A stretch of DNA of 6,834 bases from Paracoccaceae bacterium. Lineage in GTDB: Bacteria > Pseudomonadota > Alphaproteobacteria > Rhodobacterales > Rhodobacteraceae. Below, one piece after another: positions 6,026 through 6,834 of the stretch (the stretch's first letter is position 1; each line of letters begins with the position of its first letter). Where the stretch lies: contig DNSZ01000152.1 in assembly GCA_003500165.1 (NCBI GenBank), forward strand, positions 1-6,834, in the 5' to 3' direction. The translations under genes and the position numbers were made by a program. The notes under the pieces are model-generated. The model searched no databases, was not told the DNA's origin, and saw only the letters and a list, made by a program, of their open reading frames with translations.

Positions 6026-6466
6026 ATGCCCGCCGAAACCGACCTGATTGAGCTCTATTCAAAGCGGATCCTGGCGCTGGCCGCCGCGATGCCGCGCACC
6101 GGCCGGCTGCCTGCCCCCGACGGCACCGGCAAGGTCCGCGCACCGCTTTGCGGCTCGACCGTGACGGTCGATCTGACGCTCGACGCGGGGCGCGTCGCCG
6201 ATTACGCCCAGGATGTCCGCGCCTGTGCGCTGGGGCAGGCCGCGGCCTCGGTGGTCGGTGACAACATCATTGGTCAGGACCGCGCAACGCTCCAGCGCGC
6301 CCGCGACGAACTGGCGGCGATGCTGCGGGATGGCGGCCCGCCGCCCACGGCCCCGTTCGACGGCCTTGCCGTGCTGGAACCCGCGCGCGACTATCGCAAC
6401 CGGCATGCCTCGATCCTGCTGGCGCTAGACGCGACGCTGGCCGCATTCGACGACGCCGCGGCGTAA
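6026..6466 (+). CDS. NifU_N/IscU-like iron-sulfur scaffold-family protein with an altered cluster site
   Basis: 146 aa, the size of an IscU/SufU-type NifU_N domain. Recognisable features are the N-terminal helix LIELYSKRILALAA (7-20), PLCGSTVTVDL (40-50, first ligand position Cys42), YAQDVRACALGQAAASVVGD (60-79, second position Cys68) and RDYRNRHASILLALDA (121-136), where the third ligand Cys would be. There Ala128 replaces Cys, and Ser44 replaces the Asp that follows Cys-Gly in IscU and SufU. Only two Cys exist in the whole protein. In canonical members these residues hold a nascent Fe-S cluster for transfer to apoproteins, so this one may bind metal differently or act as an adaptor. The ATG at 6026 has AGGGGG 8 nt upstream. 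An in-frame ATG at 6005 would add 7 residues and sits 7 nt after TATCTA, so it is a possible leaderless start. No other Isc or Suf gene is in view. Confidence 0.85.
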   Translation: MPAETDLIELYSKRILALAAAMPRTGRLPAPDGTGKVRAPLCGSTVTVDLTLDAGRVADYAQDVRACALGQAAASVVGDNIIGQDRATLQRARDELAAMLRDGGPPPTAPFDGLAVLEPARDYRNRHASILLALDATLAAFDDAAA

Positions 6467-6473
6467 CACCAAC

Positions 6474-6490
6474 GGTCACGGATCGTGACC
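6474..6490. terminator. Stem-loop between convergent genes, possible bidirectional terminator
   Basis: GGTCACG (6474-6480), loop GAT, CGTGACC (6484-6490) forms a perfect 7-bp stem in the 31-bp gap between two convergent stop codons. That is the expected place for a shared terminator. Neither side has a true T run: rightward is ATTCGTATCA, and leftward the RNA strand continues GTTGGTGTT. Intrinsic termination would therefore be weak. The 17-bp palindrome could instead be a protein-binding site. Confidence 0.45.
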
Positions 6491-6497
6491 ATTCGTA

Positions 6498-6834
6498 TCA
6501 GAGCGCGCGCATCCAGATTTGCATCGGTTTTTCCGTGTCGCCGGCCTGGTCGATATCCGTCCACGCAAAAGGCGCCATGGCACCGTCCAGCGGGGCATAG
6601 CCGCGTTTCCGCCAGAACCCGTCCAGCGGGCGATAGTCGGCGGGTTTCAAAGGGTGATCGTCGGGCCGGATCACAGCGCAGAATGCGACCAGGCGAAACC
6701 CCTGATCGCGCGCCGCGGCCTCGCGCAGGTCAAAGAAGCGGTGCCCGATGCCGCGACCGCGCCATTCGGGCAGCAGGACCGATTCGGCGCAGTAGAACAC
6801 GCTGGCCGGATCGTGGCCCGCGGCGGCGATCGCC
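6498..6834 (-). CDS. GNAT family N-acetyltransferase, C-terminal part (5' end outside the window)
   Basis: The frame is open from the right edge to the stop at 6498-6500, giving 111 visible codons. A GTG at 6798-6800 could be read as a start, but it falls within a conserved strand and the frame continues upstream, so the true start is beyond the window. The visible part contains the acetyl-CoA-binding motif A: strand VFYCAESVLLPEW, then the pyrophosphate loop RGRGIGHRFFD, then an alpha helix. After it come LVAFCAVIRPDDHP and the segment DGFWRKRGYAPLDG typical of the GNAT C-terminal lobe. The protein ends MQIWMRAL. The fold is clear. The substrate cannot be told from this half, and the N-terminal residues that usually give specificity are not visible. 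It converges on the scaffold-like gene with a stem-loop between. Confidence 0.85.
   Translation of the reverse strand, partial: AIAAAGHDPASVFYCAESVLLPEWRGRGIGHRFFDLREAAARDQGFRLVAFCAVIRPDDHPLKPADYRPLDGFWRKRGYAPLDGAMAPFAWTDIDQAGDTEKPMQIWMRAL

Noticed and set aside
5508..6047. 179-codon plus-strand frame antisense to hisI, and the 5840-6025 extension of the scaffold-like gene
   Set aside because: Both read through hisI coding sequence on the opposite strand and show no homology. The scaffold-like domain begins after the ATG at 6026, which has a good ribosome binding site.

Overview
This GC-rich window (by eye roughly 70% G+C) looks like an alphaproteobacterial chromosome, most likely Rhodobacterales/Paracoccaceae. 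The grounds are the codon bias, the use of TrmFO for tRNA m5U54, a single-domain HisI next to a NifU_N-type Fe-S scaffold-like gene, and the style of the individual proteins. I see no mobile element, phage gene, CRISPR array, rRNA or tRNA. Coding density is very high and no gap reaches 100 bp.

Region 1 (5-2686, +) is a tightly overlapping set of three genes. They encode an AtuA-family (DUF1446) protein, a DUF4387 protein starting 8 bp before the AtuA gene ends, and an AbrB-family (Gneg_AbrB_dup) permease-like membrane protein whose GTG start sits in a GTGA overlap with the DUF4387 stop. The first gene also begins in an ATGA context, so the operon probably extends upstream of the window. This is the accessory, poorly understood part: probably an uptake and catabolic or acyl-CoA-type module of unknown substrate.

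Region 2 (2776-5620, +) holds tRNA-modification genes. These are trmFO (m5U54, T-loop), a small class I SAM methyltransferase of unknown substrate, and gluQRS (glutamylation of queuosine in tRNA-Asp), which overlaps the methyltransferase by 4 bp (GTGA). A good -10 element (TATACT) and a strong Shine-Dalgarno sequence precede the methyltransferase, so that gene and gluQRS can be expressed separately from trmFO.

Region 3 (5586-6834) begins with hisI on the minus strand, whose 3' end overlaps the end of gluQRS by 35 bp. A 65-bp divergent gap with possible mirror-image promoters separates hisI from a NifU_N/IscU-like gene on the plus strand. That protein keeps two of the three canonical cluster-ligand cysteines; the third is Ala and the usual Asp after the first Cys-Gly is Ser. 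A perfect 7-bp stem-loop separates it from the C-terminal part of a GNAT acetyltransferase gene that runs in from the right edge on the minus strand.

Most of the window is ordinary housekeeping. The items most worth a second look are the AtuA/DUF4387/AbrB trio, the methyltransferase embedded among tRNA-modification genes, and the Cys-depleted IscU-like protein. I did not find convincing evidence of a wholly new system.
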